A DNA stretch of 64,000 nucleotides. Source: Acidisoma cellulosilyticum. GTDB taxonomy: Bacteria > Pseudomonadota > Alphaproteobacteria > Acetobacterales > Acetobacteraceae. Under the pieces are notes generated by a model. It saw only the letters and a program-made list of their open reading frames with translations. It was not told where the DNA came from and made no database searches. Location: contig NZ_JAESVA010000002.1 in assembly GCF_020621385.1 (NCBI RefSeq), forward strand, positions 1 through 64,000. Reading direction: 5' to 3'. Shown one piece after another: positions 22,839 to 33,880 of the stretch; position 1 is the stretch's first letter, and the number at the start of each line of letters is the position of its first letter. The translations under genes and the position numbers were made by a program.

Positions 22839-25532
22839 TCAGCCGAGCCGGATCAGCGCCGCTTCCAACCTTGCTGCCTCAGCCTCGAAGGCGGCCAGAC
22901 GGTCCCGATTTTCCTGCACCACTTCGGGCTTGGCGCGGGCGACGAAGCTCTCATTTGAGAGTTTGCTGCGCACCTTCTGCGCCTCGTCCAGCGCCTTGGC
23001 GCGTTCCTTTTCCAGCCGCGCGCGCTCGGCCGAGAGATCGATCAGGTCAGCGAGCGGGATGGCAATTGTAACAGAGCCCAGGATGGCCTGGGCAGAGCCC
23101 TTCGGCACCTCGCCCGCCAGCGGGCTGACCTCGGAGGCGCGGCCCATACGCCGGATCGGGTCGATCCAGCGCGCCGCGCGGCCGAGTTCCTCGGCGCTGG
23201 CGTCCTTCAGCAGAATGGGTGCCAGCACGGATGGCGCCACCCGCATTTCGGACCGCACGGCGCGGACTTCGGTGATCAGCCCGACCACCCAGTCCAGCTC
23301 GGCGCGGGCGGCGGCAGCCTCGGGCACCGCGACAGCCTCGGGCCAATTGGCCTTGATCAGCGTGCCTTCGGCGCCGAAGCCGAATTCGCCCCACAGCACT
23401 TCGGTCACATAGGGCATGGCCGGGTGCAGCAGCTTCAGGATAATGCCCAGCACATGGGCGGCCACCGCCCGCACCTCGGCCGCTTCCGGCGTGTCACCCT
23501 GGGCGAAGACGGGTTTCGCGAACTCGATGAACCAGTCGCAGAAACTGTTCCAGGTGAAGCGATAGCCTGCGGATGCGTAATCATCCAGCCGGTAGGATTC
23601 GAACGCGGTCGTCGCTTCCGCAATCGCGGTATTGGCGGTGTCCAAAATCCAGCGTGACAGAGGCAGCTTGACGCTTGCCGGATCAAAGTCCGCTACCGGC
23701 TTGACCTCGTTCATCTCCAGGAAGCGCGCGGCGTTCCACAGCTTGGTGACGAAGGACCGATAGCTTTCGACGACCGCCGGGCCAAGCTTCACGTCACGGC
23801 CGGGGCCGGTCAGCGCGCAGATGGTGAAGCGCAGCGCATCCGTGCCGTATTGATCGATCAATTCCAGAGGATCGATGACATTGCCTTTCGACTTCGACAT
23901 CTTCTGGCCGCGCTCATCGCGCACCAGCCCGTGGATATAGATCGTCTTGAAGGGCACATCATCCATGGCGAAAAGGCCCATCATCATCATCCGGGCGACC
24001 CAGAAGAAGATGATGTCATGCGCCGTCACCAGCACGTCGGTCGGGTAATAGCGGGGCAGTTCCGGCGTCTGATCCGGCCAGCCGAGCGTCGAGAAAGGCC
24101 AAAGGCCGGAGCTGAACCAGGTGTCCAGCACGTCGTCGTCCTGCGCCAGCGGCTGGGCCTCGCCGTAATGCGCTAAGGCCTGGGCAGCGGCGCCCGCCTC
24201 ATCCTCCGCCACGAAGACGACGCCGTCCGGTCCGTACCAGGCCGGAATGCGATGACCCCACCAAAGCTGGCGGCTGATGCACCAGGGCTCGATATCCCGC
24301 ATCCAGGCGAAGAAGGTGTTTTCCCATTGTTTCGGGACAAACACCGTGCGCCCCTGCTCGACCGCCTCCACCGCGGGCTTGGCGAGGGTCGCGGCGTCGC
24401 AGAACCATTGTGTCGTCAGCAGCGGCTCGATCGGCACGCCGGAGCGGTCGCCATGCGGCACCTGATTGCGATGTTTCTCGACCTTGTCGAGGAGGTCCAG
24501 ACGTTCGAGTTCCGCCACGATGGCCGCGCGCAGCTTGAAACGGTCTTCACCGGCCAGCGCCTGCAGGAAGCTGGGCTCCGCGACACCCGGCACAGCGCGC
24601 AGCTCGTCCGCGATCTCAGTGAGCGTGAAGGCCGCCTGACGGTCGAGGATGGAAGGCATCGGCAGGCTGTGGCGCTGGCCCACCGCGAAATCGTTGAAAT
24701 CATGCGCGGGCGTGATTTTCACGGCACCCGTGCCCTTGGTCGGGTCCGAATGCTCATCCGCCACGATCGGGATCAGCCGGCCGACAAGCGGCAGGATGGC
24801 GAATTTGCCGATCAGATCCTGGTAGCGTTCGTCTTCCGGGTTCACCGCGACGGCGACGTCACCCGGCAGGGTCTCGGGCCGGGTGGTCGCGACGGTGATG
24901 AAGCGGCCGTCCTGACCCGCGATCGGATAGCGCAGATGCCACAGGCTGCCGTCCATCTCCTTACTCTCGACCTCAAGGTCGGAGATGGCGGATTGGAATT
25001 TCGGGTCCCAGTTCACCAAGCGGCGGTCGCGATAGATCAGACCCTTTGCATGCAGCATGACGAAGATGCGGCGCACGGCGCGCGTCAGGCCCGCATCCAT
25101 CGTGAACCGCTCACGCGGCCAGTCGAGCGACGCGCCGAGGCGGCGCAGCTGGCGGGTGATGTTCCCGCCCGATTCGCCCTTCCACTGCCAGACGCGGTCC
25201 AGGAAAGCCTCGCGGCCCATCTCCTTGCGGGTCTTGCCTTCGGTCGCCAGCAGACGCTCGACCACCATCTGGGTCGCGATGCCGGCATGGTCCGTGCCCG
25301 GCTGCCACAGCGCGTCGCGCCCGGTCATCCGCCGATAGCGGATCAGGCTGTCCTGCACCGTGAAGGTCAGCGCGTGCCCCATATGCAGGCTGCCCGTGAC
25401 ATTGGGCGGCGGGATCATGACCGTGAAGGGGGTCGCGTCGGAGGTTGGATCGGCGGCGAAGGCGCCGCTTTCTTCCCAGGTTTTATACAGCCGGGCTTCG
25501 GCTTCGGCGGGGGCGAATGTCTTGTCGAGCAT
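22839..25532 (-). CDS. valS: valyl-tRNA synthetase
   Basis: An 897-residue class I aminoacyl-tRNA synthetase charging tRNA-Val. PPPNVTGSLHMGHAL (about 41-55) is the HIGH motif, the editing CP1 domain (about 190-340) contains ATTRPETLPGDVAVAVNPED, and QKMSKSKGNVIDP is the KMSKS motif. The tRNA anticodon-binding domain and the C-terminal coiled coil (about 830-895, ERARLEKERAKALDEAQKV) are complete. The ATG at 25532 matches the usual N-terminus (MLDKTFAPAEAEARLYKTWEESGAF). It is a single essential gene flanked downstream by envelope genes and upstream by repeats. No T-box leader was seen. Confidence 0.98.
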   Translation of the reverse strand: MLDKTFAPAEAEARLYKTWEESGAFAADPTSDATPFTVMIPPPNVTGSLHMGHALTFTVQDSLIRYRRMTGRDALWQPGTDHAGIATQMVVERLLATEGKTRKEMGREAFLDRVWQWKGESGGNITRQLRRLGASLDWPRERFTMDAGLTRAVRRIFVMLHAKGLIYRDRRLVNWDPKFQSAISDLEVESKEMDGSLWHLRYPIAGQDGRFITVATTRPETLPGDVAVAVNPEDERYQDLIGKFAILPLVGRLIPIVADEHSDPTKGTGAVKITPAHDFNDFAVGQRHSLPMPSILDRQAAFTLTEIADELRAVPGVAEPSFLQALAGEDRFKLRAAIVAELERLDLLDKVEKHRNQVPHGDRSGVPIEPLLTTQWFCDAATLAKPAVEAVEQGRTVFVPKQWENTFFAWMRDIEPWCISRQLWWGHRIPAWYGPDGVVFVAEDEAGAAAQALAHYGEAQPLAQDDDVLDTWFSSGLWPFSTLGWPDQTPELPRYYPTDVLVTAHDIIFFWVARMMMMGLFAMDDVPFKTIYIHGLVRDERGQKMSKSKGNVIDPLELIDQYGTDALRFTICALTGPGRDVKLGPAVVESYRSFVTKLWNAARFLEMNEVKPVADFDPASVKLPLSRWILDTANTAIAEATTAFESYRLDDYASAGYRFTWNSFCDWFIEFAKPVFAQGDTPEAAEVRAVAAHVLGIILKLLHPAMPYVTEVLWGEFGFGAEGTLIKANWPEAVAVPEAAAARAELDWVVGLITEVRAVRSEMRVAPSVLAPILLKDASAEELGRAARWIDPIRRMGRASEVSPLAGEVPKGSAQAILGSVTIAIPLADLIDLSAERARLEKERAKALDEAQKVRSKLSNESFVARAKPEVVQENRDRLAAFEAEAARLEAALIRLG

Positions 25533-25672
25533 GCCCTGACCTAGCGGAGACTGCGCGCCTCATAAAGAGGGGGAAATGCGGGGCACCCGCGATGTAACGC
25601 TGTCAGAGCGGGGATGACGAAGTCAGTGGAGGCACACCTTCTTTATCGTCGCCCGCGGCCTGTCCGGCCGAG

Positions 25673-25783
25673 CTTCATGCCGCGGGTCTACCCGTTCAGG
25701 CGCCCAAACGCCATCAGGGCGCCGCGGCGGGTAGTTCCCCGGCATGAAGCCGGGGATGACGAGTTCCGTAGAGGCGCACCTTC
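25673..25783 (+). repeat. dispersed palindromic intergenic repeat, copy B1
   Basis: It begins CTTCATGCCGCGGGTCTACC and ends GATGACGAGTTCCGTAGAGG plus a few bases, with an internal GGCGCCGCGGCGGG palindrome. It is almost identical to a second copy exactly 175 bp downstream, and the two fill most of the 448-bp gap between valS and ugpC. Loosely similar to copies A and C. Confidence 0.8.
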
Positions 25784-25847
25784 TCTATCGTCGCCTGCGG
25801 ACTGCCACCCTCAGTCGCCCGCCAACTCCAATCCTGTCGCCCGCGGC

Positions 25848-25958
25848 TTCATGCCGCGGGTCTACCCGTTCGGGCGTCTAAACGGCGTCAGGGCGCCGCA
25901 GCGGGTAGGTCCCCGGCACGAAGCCGGGGATGACGAGTTCTGTAGAGGCGCGCGTTCT
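25848..25958 (+). repeat. dispersed palindromic intergenic repeat, copy B2
   Basis: Direct repeat of copy B1, with scattered single-base differences (for example TTCGGGCGTCTAAACGG against TTCAGGCGCCCAAACGC). The paired changes within the arms partly preserve base pairing, as expected for a structured element. It ends 22 bp before the ugpC stop codon and could act as its terminator. Confidence 0.8.
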
Positions 25959-25980
25959 TTGGATGACTATGAAGAAGGGT

Positions 25981-27111
<1,131 letters not shown>

Positions 27112-27349
27112 TAATCCGTTTCCCCGCTGGTCTGAATACGCCTAACGTCTGCCGCGCAAAGCTAGCTTGCAAGCCGCTTTTTTGTTTTTACTGTACCAAG
27201 ATTAGCTTGATCGGGCGGGTAAGGCCATAGTCTTGATGGCGGGCTCTCGCATTTGGGTTGTGACGGTATCGTAGGTTGAAAATCCCGCGCGGCCGGCCGA
27301 GCATGGCAGAGGGTTGGACCAGCCCCCCGAACACAGAGAGCAGACGCCC

Positions 27350-28450
27350 ATGGCAGACGCAGCCCCTTCCCGCTCGCCCATCCGCACCAGCCTGATCGGC
27401 TATGGCTATGTCGGCCGCACCTTCCACGCGCCCCTTCTCCTGGCCGTGCCGGGACTGGCGCTGACGGTGATCGGCTCCAGCCAGACAGCGGATGTCGTGC
27501 ATGAAACCGCGCCCGATACGGTGGTCATCGCGGACCCCGTGGCGGCCGCGACCGCTCCGGATATCGATCTGGTGGTCATCGCTACGCCCAATGACAGTCA
27601 CGCGCGGCTGGCCATCGCTGCGCTGGAGGCCGGCAAGCATGTGGTGATCGATAAGCCCTTCACGGTCTCATTGGGGGAAGCGCGCGCCGTCGCGGCGGCG
27701 GCCGAAAAATCCGGCAGGATTTTATCCGTCTTCCAGAACCGCCGTTTCGACAGCGATTTCCTAACCGCCGAGGCTGCCATCGCCGGCGGAAGGCTAGGCC
27801 GGCTGGTGCAGTTCGAAAGCCGTATCGATCGCTACCGGCCGCAGACGCAGGACCGCTGGCGCGAACGTCCTGGCGCCGGCACCGGCCTGTGGTTCGATCT
27901 CGGCTCGCACCTTGCCGATCAGGCGCTGAAGCTGTTCGGCATTCCCGACAGTGTCGATGTGCATACCGCCAGCCAGCGTGCGGAAGGGACCGCGCCCGAC
28001 TGGTTCCATGCCGTGCTGACCTATCGCGGATTGCATGTGATCCTGGGCGCCGGCTGTCTTGTCTCGGGCGGCACCAATCGCTTCACCCTGCACGGCACCG
28101 AGGCGAGCTTCGTCAAATCCGGCGTCGATGTGCAGGAGACGCAATTGCGTCAGGGCATGGTGCCGGGCGATCTGGACTGGGGCATCGATCTTGATGCCGC
28201 GACGCTGATCGACGGCGCGACCGCCGAGCCCGAAATCATGGCCGCCGTCGACGGCGACTATCGCCGCTATTACGAAGGTGTGCGCGATGCGATTCTGGGC
28301 AGCGGTCTGAACCCGGTGCCGCCGGCCGAGGCCTTGGCTTTGATGGCGCTGATCGAAGCGGGGGAGCAGTCGGCCGCCACCGGTCGCGCTCTGCCGCTCT
28401 CCCTCACCCAGGCCGAGATTGCGGCGTTCCAGGCGGCAAGGGCGATATGA
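27350..28450 (+). CDS. Gfo/Idh/MocA-family oxidoreductase
   Basis: A 366-residue NAD(P)-dependent dehydrogenase. The N-terminal Rossmann fold is SLIGYGYVGRTFHAPLL, with the family block VIATPNDSHARLAIAALEAGKHVVIDKPF, where the Lys of DKP is the catalytic candidate. The C-terminal substrate domain contains the FQNRRFDSDFLTAE and GTGLWFDLGSHLADQAL motifs. The ATG at 27350 (MADAAPSRSPIR) is chosen over the TTG at 27314. The cysteine hydrolase gene overlaps its stop by 4 bp. Probable sugar or inositol derivative substrate, not identifiable here. Confidence 0.88.
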   Translation: MADAAPSRSPIRTSLIGYGYVGRTFHAPLLLAVPGLALTVIGSSQTADVVHETAPDTVVIADPVAAATAPDIDLVVIATPNDSHARLAIAALEAGKHVVIDKPFTVSLGEARAVAAAAEKSGRILSVFQNRRFDSDFLTAEAAIAGGRLGRLVQFESRIDRYRPQTQDRWRERPGAGTGLWFDLGSHLADQALKLFGIPDSVDVHTASQRAEGTAPDWFHAVLTYRGLHVILGAGCLVSGGTNRFTLHGTEASFVKSGVDVQETQLRQGMVPGDLDWGIDLDAATLIDGATAEPEIMAAVDGDYRRYYEGVRDAILGSGLNPVPPAEALALMALIEAGEQSAATGRALPLSLTQAEIAAFQAARAI

Positions 28451-29046
28451 CGCTGCCCTTGTCCGATCTGCCGGCGCAAAACACGGAGCGCCCTCACCCG
28501 GATCGCCGCGCGCCATTGGTCGTGATCGACTTGCAAACAGACATGTTCAGCGGTGCGACGCAGCCGCCTTTGCATGATGCGGATGGGCTGCTGGCGCGCG
28601 CGCATGCGGCCATCGCCTGGGCAAGGCGTGACGGACGCCCCATCGCCTTCATCCGGCATGATGGCCCACCTGACGATGCGCTGGCACCCGAAGCGCCAGG
28701 ATGGCCGATATGGCCCGCTTTGGGCCAAGCGGCGGACGAGCCGACCTTCAGCAAGAATGAACTCGATGCCTTCAGCAACCCGGCTTTCGCTGCCTGGGTC
28801 GCCGAACAGGGCGCAGCCAGCGTCATCCTTCTCGGGGCGCAAACCGATTATTGCGTCGGCGCGACGACAAGGGCTGGTCTGGCGCTTGGCCTGGCCGTCA
28901 CGGTCGTCGGCGACGCGCATAGCACCTGGGATAGCGAGACCGAAGCGGCGGCCGCGATTATCGCGCGGCATAACGCTGAATTTCTGGACAAGGGCGCCGC
29001 GGTCATCACGACGGCGCGGCTGACGCAAAGCCAGGATCGACGCTGA
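28447..29046 (+). CDS. isochorismatase-like cysteine hydrolase
   Basis: A 199-residue amidohydrolase of the isochorismatase superfamily. The triad is Asp28 (LVVIDLQTDMF), a Lys (TFSKNELDAF) and the nucleophilic Cys (LLGAQTDYCVGATTRAGL). Such proteins hydrolyse small amides such as nicotinamide, biuret or N-carbamoyl compounds. The start overlaps the oxidoreductase stop (ATGA), so the two are co-translated. Its 3' end runs 41 bp into the convergent monooxygenase gene. Confidence 0.87.
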   Translation: MTLPLSDLPAQNTERPHPDRRAPLVVIDLQTDMFSGATQPPLHDADGLLARAHAAIAWARRDGRPIAFIRHDGPPDDALAPEAPGWPIWPALGQAADEPTFSKNELDAFSNPAFAAWVAEQGAASVILLGAQTDYCVGATTRAGLALGLAVTVVGDAHSTWDSETEAAAAIIARHNAEFLDKGAAVITTARLTQSQDRR

Positions 29047-30598
29047 TCACGCGATCCACATAGCGCGCGAGCACAGCGACATCGTTGCCCTCGCCGCGCG
29101 CCGCGATGACCTGATCCGGGCGGATCAGCACCCAGCCGGGCCCAGACAGGTGATAGCGCTTGCGGATGGCCTGATCGGGGTCGGTCGCCGCATCGAAGCG
29201 AAGCACGTCGATCGCGCTGGTCGCGGCTTCCGGCACGCCGGACAAATCGATCGTCCCGCCGTCATCCTCGAAGACGAGAAGGGAATGCCGCTCGCCGGAA
29301 ATCGACGGCCATAGGCTGCGGCTTTCGCCCGTCGCCGCATCCGTCCAGGTCGCGTCCAGCGCCCTGGTGCCGACATCGCCGCGCTTCGGCCGGCGCCCCG
29401 GCTCACCCAGCGCCACCAACGGGCCGTCGTGATAGGTGATGGAGGTTTCGGACAGTTGCACCTGAATCATCTTCTGCACGGCGGGCAGCTTGCCGACGAC
29501 CGTCATCGCCAGATCGCGCACCGTATCGATCAGAAGCCCGCCCCGGAAGGCCATGTGCTGCCGTTGTGTCGATTCGTCCACGACAGCGCGCGCGGCCGGG
29601 CGCCGCTCGGCCTCGTAACTATCCAGCAGCACATCCGGGTCGCCGCGACCCTGGATGACATAGGCCAGCTTCCAGCCGAGATTGACCGCATCCTGGATGC
29701 CCGTATTCATCCCCTGCCCGCCGGCGGGGCTATGGATATGCGCGGCATCGCCCGCCACGAAACAACGGCCTTTCCGGTAATGCGAGGCCAGCCGTTCATT
29801 GATGTGAAAGACCGACAGCCAGGTCGGGTCGCGCAGCGTCGCACCCGGCCGGAAATGCCGGTCCATCTTCTCCTGCAATTCGGCCAGGCTGGTCGGCTCA
29901 TCGCTGCTGGGGCCGCTGTCACGCATCGTGAAGATGCGCCAGACGCCCTCCTCGAAGGGGAACAGCGCGACCGTGCCGCCGTCATGCCACCAGATGTACA
30001 GGCTGCGATCATCCAGATCGCCGCCGTCGATTTTGACGTCGCCGAGCAGAAAGGTCTGCGGCTCGGTCAGCCCCTCGAATTCCGCGCCGATGGCGTGCCG
30101 CACGACGCTGCGCGCGCCGTCGCAGCCCAGGACGTAGCGCGTGCGGCTTGTGCTCTCGACACCGTCGGTGCTGCGCAGAATGCCGGTGACGCCTGCCTCA
30201 TCCTGGGTGACGCTTGTCAGTTCGATACCGCGCTCGACAGTAACGCCAAGTTCGGCCAGCCGCTCGCGCAGCTTCCGTTCGGTGCCGGCCTGTGACAGCA
30301 GAATGGGAAAGGGAAAGGCGCTGTCGATCCCGTCACCCACCACGATCTGCCCCAATTCCCGGTGCCCGTCGCCGACGCGCACGGCATGCATCTGCCGGCC
30401 GGTGGCCAGGAACCTGTCGACGATCCCCATGCCCTGCAGCGCCTCCAGCGTCGCGCTCCAGATCACCAGCGCCTTGGAGACCGCTGCGGGTTCGGTCAGT
30501 TTATCGATGATACGAACGGAGACGCCGAAGCGGCGAAGCGTGATGGCAAGCGCCAGGCCAGTCGGGCCGGCGCCGACGATCAGAACATCCTGATCCAT
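29006..30598 (-). CDS. FAD-dependent aromatic monooxygenase
   Basis: A 530-residue flavoprotein hydroxylase of the PheA/TfdB/MhpA type. The dinucleotide-binding motif is VLIVGAGPTGLALAITL at the N-terminus, followed by the DG motif (YVLGCDGARSVVRHAIG) and the GD motif (CFVAGDAAHIHSPAGGQGMN). The C-terminal thioredoxin-like part is HSLLVFEDDGGTIDL onward. The ATG at 30598 (MDQDVLIVG) was chosen; codons upstream to 30724 are not family-like. Phenolic or polycyclic aromatic substrates are likely but unproven. Confidence 0.9.
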   Translation of the reverse strand: MDQDVLIVGAGPTGLALAITLRRFGVSVRIIDKLTEPAAVSKALVIWSATLEALQGMGIVDRFLATGRQMHAVRVGDGHRELGQIVVGDGIDSAFPFPILLSQAGTERKLRERLAELGVTVERGIELTSVTQDEAGVTGILRSTDGVESTSRTRYVLGCDGARSVVRHAIGAEFEGLTEPQTFLLGDVKIDGGDLDDRSLYIWWHDGGTVALFPFEEGVWRIFTMRDSGPSSDEPTSLAELQEKMDRHFRPGATLRDPTWLSVFHINERLASHYRKGRCFVAGDAAHIHSPAGGQGMNTGIQDAVNLGWKLAYVIQGRGDPDVLLDSYEAERRPAARAVVDESTQRQHMAFRGGLLIDTVRDLAMTVVGKLPAVQKMIQVQLSETSITYHDGPLVALGEPGRRPKRGDVGTRALDATWTDAATGESRSLWPSISGERHSLLVFEDDGGTIDLSGVPEAATSAIDVLRFDAATDPDQAIRKRYHLSGPGWVLIRPDQVIAARGEGNDVAVLARYVDRVISVDPGFASAAPS

Positions 30599-30736
30599 GA
30601 CCTTGTCTTCCCTAACATCCGTCAGCGGCAATTGGCGAGGCGGGCGCGCTGCGGAAACCGCAGATCGAGATAAATTCAGAAGATTTATGGATCGGATAAA
30701 ACAATAATTGCCGAACTGACACAAGTCCAGCGCCGG

Positions 30737-31723
30737 TCAGGCGCTGCCGCCAAGGCGCGGCGGCGCGGCACCGGTCATGAAAGACGCCAGGAAGACCTTG
30801 CCGAGCAGATGCTTGGTCTCCGGCGCGTCCAGCCGCATGCCGCCCAGGCGGACGGCGCGTTCAAACGCTTCGGCGCTGGGGGCCGAGAGATTACGATCCT
30901 CAAGCGGCCCGAGCGCCGCGAAGGCCGCACTGAGCAGCACGCCGGCGTAATACAGACGCACCAAGGCGCGGGCGAGTGCCAGCCGCGTCGGGTCGATACG
31001 TTCCGGCCAATGGGCGCTGGCCGCTTGTTTCAGAAGCTCTGCACAAGCCGGATCGGGCGCGAAATTGTCGAGCGCGATCGCGATATCGATATGCGGATCG
31101 TTGAGATAGGCGGATTCCCAATCGATCAGCCAAAGCCGCGAACCATCGAACAGCAGGTTATGCGGCAGCAGATCGTTATGGCTCGCGACACCCCATTCGA
31201 ACCCGGCCCGATAGGCCTCGCTGACGCGCGCCAGACGCGCGCTCGTCCTATCCAGAATACCAGGGGCAAACAGGCCGGTACTGCAAAGATAGGTCCAAAG
31301 ACGGCCGACCATGTCCGTGTAATCGACGAAATGGGGAAAGGCCGGCACGGCCTGAAGGCGGGCGATCAGCCCGCCGATCCCTTGGGCGAAACCGGCGCTG
31401 CCGCCCGGATAGGTGTTGAGCGGTTTTGCGTCGATGAAATCCATGACCGCGACGCCGAGCGTTTCGTTCGTGTAGTAAAGCCGGGGGGCCAGCCCTTCTT
31501 GCGCGGCCCGCGTCATGGACTCGTATTGATGGGGGTTGCGCAGCGGACTGCGTTCGCCTTCCACGCGCACGACAAAGCGCTGGTCGCCCCGGTCGACGCG
31601 GAAGGGAAAGGCGGTGGAAGCCCCGCCCTGCAGGGGCTCGATCGCATCGGCCTGCGCGGAGCCGAAGGCCGCGATCAGCGCCGCGCGCAGACGCTCCTGC
31701 ACCTGGGGGTCATCAATGCTCAC
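30737..31723 (-). CDS. aminoglycoside/choline-kinase-like phosphotransferase
   Basis: A 328-residue kinase-fold protein. FVVRVEGERSPLRN is the ATP-anchoring Lys/Arg region, although Arg replaces the usual Lys. GVASHNDLLPHNLLFDG is the Brenner catalytic loop (HND-x4-N), and LWLIDWESAYLNDPHIDIA carries the metal-binding Asp. The best match is to choline/homoserine kinase-like enzymes rather than drug resistance. The start is GTG at 31723, overlapping the LysE stop by 4 bp. Confidence 0.8.
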   Translation of the reverse strand: MSIDDPQVQERLRAALIAAFGSAQADAIEPLQGGASTAFPFRVDRGDQRFVVRVEGERSPLRNPHQYESMTRAAQEGLAPRLYYTNETLGVAVMDFIDAKPLNTYPGGSAGFAQGIGGLIARLQAVPAFPHFVDYTDMVGRLWTYLCSTGLFAPGILDRTSARLARVSEAYRAGFEWGVASHNDLLPHNLLFDGSRLWLIDWESAYLNDPHIDIAIALDNFAPDPACAELLKQAASAHWPERIDPTRLALARALVRLYYAGVLLSAAFAALGPLEDRNLSAPSAEAFERAVRLGGMRLDAPETKHLLGKVFLASFMTGAAPPRLGGSA

Positions 31724-32337
31724 CGCTTATGCGCGACCGCGAGGCCGGCGGCGGCGGCCATCAGCATGCCGCCCGAAAGCCGGTTGCGCAGGCGGGCGTG
31801 GCGCGACAGCAGGCGCCGCGCGCGGCCGGCCGCTATTGCCCAGCCGGAATCCATGATCCCGATGATGACGAGGAAGGTCAGGGCCAGCAGCGCCACCTGC
31901 GGCAGCACGGCATGGTGGGCCGCAATGAACTGCGGAAACAGCGCGCCCAGAAACAGCAGCACCTTGGGGTTGGTGAGCGACACCGCCGCCGCCCTTGGCA
32001 GCATGGAACGCAGGGGGATTTTCGCCCCGGCATGAACCCGGCTGAGATCCACCGCCGGCGCGCGCCACTGCCGGTAGCCGAGATAAAGCAGATAGACCAC
32101 GCCGACCCAGCGCAGCAGGGTGAACCAGACGCCCATGCTTTCGAGCAAGGCTGTCAGGCCGAGGGAGACGGCGATGAGCTGGATCACCTGGGCCGAAACG
32201 GTGCCGGCGACCGTCGCCAGACCGTAGCGCACGCCATGGGCGACGCTATTGGCGACGATCAGCGCGACATTCGGCCCCGGAATGCAGCCGAGGATGAGGG
32301 TGACGCCGACAAATCCGCAATAGAGATGCCAGTCCAT
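31720..32337 (-). CDS. LysE-family amino acid exporter
   Basis: A 205-residue membrane protein with about six hydrophobic segments and the LysE/RhtB signature GCIPGPNVALIVANSVAHGVRYGLATVAG near the N-terminus. PRAAAVSLTNPKVLLFLGALFPQF is the second conserved block. It should export an amino acid or derivative. The ATG at 32337 follows GGGGGTGG; a TTG 12 bases earlier is less likely. Co-translated with the downstream phosphotransferase gene. Confidence 0.87.
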   Translation of the reverse strand: MDWHLYCGFVGVTLILGCIPGPNVALIVANSVAHGVRYGLATVAGTVSAQVIQLIAVSLGLTALLESMGVWFTLLRWVGVVYLLYLGYRQWRAPAVDLSRVHAGAKIPLRSMLPRAAAVSLTNPKVLLFLGALFPQFIAAHHAVLPQVALLALTFLVIIGIMDSGWAIAAGRARRLLSRHARLRNRLSGGMLMAAAAGLAVAHKR

Positions 32338-32449
32338 CGCCACCCCCAAAGGTTTCTCCGGAGAAAGCTAGACCGCTGTAGGCAGTTTCGCCAGAGGGAA
32401 GACTGGTTTGCCCGAGGGAAGACAGGGCAAAGGCCCGGAAAACCCGGTG

Positions 32450-33820
32450 TCAGCCGGCCTTGACCTCGGCCCAGGTGCGGTCGACGGCGCGGGTCGCACG
32501 CTCCACCACCAGGCTGACTTCCTCATCGGAAATCACCAGCGGCGGGGCCAGCACCATGGTGTCGCGGCAGGCGCGCATCACCAGCCCCTCATCGGTCGCG
32601 AAATTACGGCAGGTGAGGCCGACTTTTCGCGCCGAAGGATAGGCTTTGTGGCCGGCTCTATCCTCCGCGAGTTCCATTGCGATCATCAAACCCTTGCCCC
32701 GGATTTCGCTGACCAGCGGATGGTCGCCGAGCGAAGCGCGCAGGCCGTCGAGCAGTTTCGCCCCCTGCCGTTCCGCTGCCCCGACAAGGTTCTGGCTGTC
32801 GATGACGTCGAGATTGGCAAGCGCCACCGCGCAGGCCACCGGATGCCCGGAATAGGTGAAGCCGTGATAGAATTCGCCGCCCTGCTCGATGAAGGTCTCG
32901 GCCACACGATCGCCCACGAACAAGGCCGATAGCGGCACATAGCCCGAGGTGATGCCCTTGGCGGTCGTCATCAGGTCCGGCTGGATGCCATAGACGTCGG
33001 ACCCGAACATGCTGCCGAGGCGGCCATAGCCGCAGATGACCTCGTCCGCGATCAGCAGGATATCGTTCTCGCGGCAGATGCGCTGGATTTCCGGCCAGTA
33101 ATTGTCGGGCGGGATGATGACGCCGCCGGCCCCCTGAATGGGCTCGCCGATGAAGGCCGCGATCTTATCGGCGCCGACCTGCTGGATATAGGTCTCCAGG
33201 CTCAACGCGGCTTTCAGGCCGAATTCCTCCGGCGACAGATCGCCCGCGTCGCGCCAGGTATAGGGCGTCATGACCTGATGGAAATCGGGCAGGTCGCCCG
33301 CCTGCTTATGCATGTCCTTCATGCCGCCCACGGACGCGCCGGCGATGGTGGAGCCGTGATAGCCGTATTCGCGACTGACGATGATGCGCTTCTCGGGCTT
33401 GCCCTGCAGCTTCCAGAATTGGCGCGCGATGCGCAGCGCGCTGTCGACGGCTTCCGAACCGGATGACGCATAGAAAACGTGGTTCAGCCCGGCGGGCGAA
33501 ATCCGCGCCAAGCGCTCGGACAAGGCGGCGACCGCCGGTGTCGTGCTGTTGAAGAAGCAGTTGTAATAGGGAAGTGTCGCCATCTGGCGCGCGGCGGCTT
33601 CCACCAGAGACGGCTGGCTGTAGCCGGCATTGACGCACCACAGGCCCGCCATGCCGTCCAGCATGCGGTGCCCGTCACCGTCCCAGATCCACACGCCTTC
33701 CGCGCGGGTGATGACGCGCACGCGCCCTTCATGCAGCGACTTGTGGTCGGTGAAGGGATGGAAGTGATGCGCGTTATCGACGGCGCGGAGATGGTCGATG
33801 TCGTTCGGAATGTCGAGCAT
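32450..33820 (-). CDS. class III aminotransferase, putrescine/omega-amino acid type
   Basis: A 456-residue PLP enzyme. The PLP lysine lies in TTAKGITSGYVPLSA, the Asp that contacts the pyridine N in LLIADEVICGYGRLG, and YHGSTIAGASVGGMKDMHK is the substrate-side block. Its N-terminal DNAHHFHPFTDHKSL is typical of aspartate-aminotransferase-family putrescine- or beta-alanine-pyruvate transaminases (SpuC-like). It lies beside puuB and puuA, 60 bp from the former on the same strand, so a role in polyamine or GABA catabolism fits. The exact amine donor is uncertain. Confidence 0.88.
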   Translation of the reverse strand: MLDIPNDIDHLRAVDNAHHFHPFTDHKSLHEGRVRVITRAEGVWIWDGDGHRMLDGMAGLWCVNAGYSQPSLVEAAARQMATLPYYNCFFNSTTPAVAALSERLARISPAGLNHVFYASSGSEAVDSALRIARQFWKLQGKPEKRIIVSREYGYHGSTIAGASVGGMKDMHKQAGDLPDFHQVMTPYTWRDAGDLSPEEFGLKAALSLETYIQQVGADKIAAFIGEPIQGAGGVIIPPDNYWPEIQRICRENDILLIADEVICGYGRLGSMFGSDVYGIQPDLMTTAKGITSGYVPLSALFVGDRVAETFIEQGGEFYHGFTYSGHPVACAVALANLDVIDSQNLVGAAERQGAKLLDGLRASLGDHPLVSEIRGKGLMIAMELAEDRAGHKAYPSARKVGLTCRNFATDEGLVMRACRDTMVLAPPLVISDEEVSLVVERATRAVDRTWAEVKAG

Positions 33821-33880
33821 GGTGCGATGCTTTCTAACGATCAGAAATTTTTGCTTCTTTTTTCCAAAAGAAGCGCTGTT

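Noticed and set aside
24252-25544. 430-codon frame antisense to valS
   Set aside because: The valS gene is certain, and the antisense product is low-complexity Arg/Gly/His sequence.
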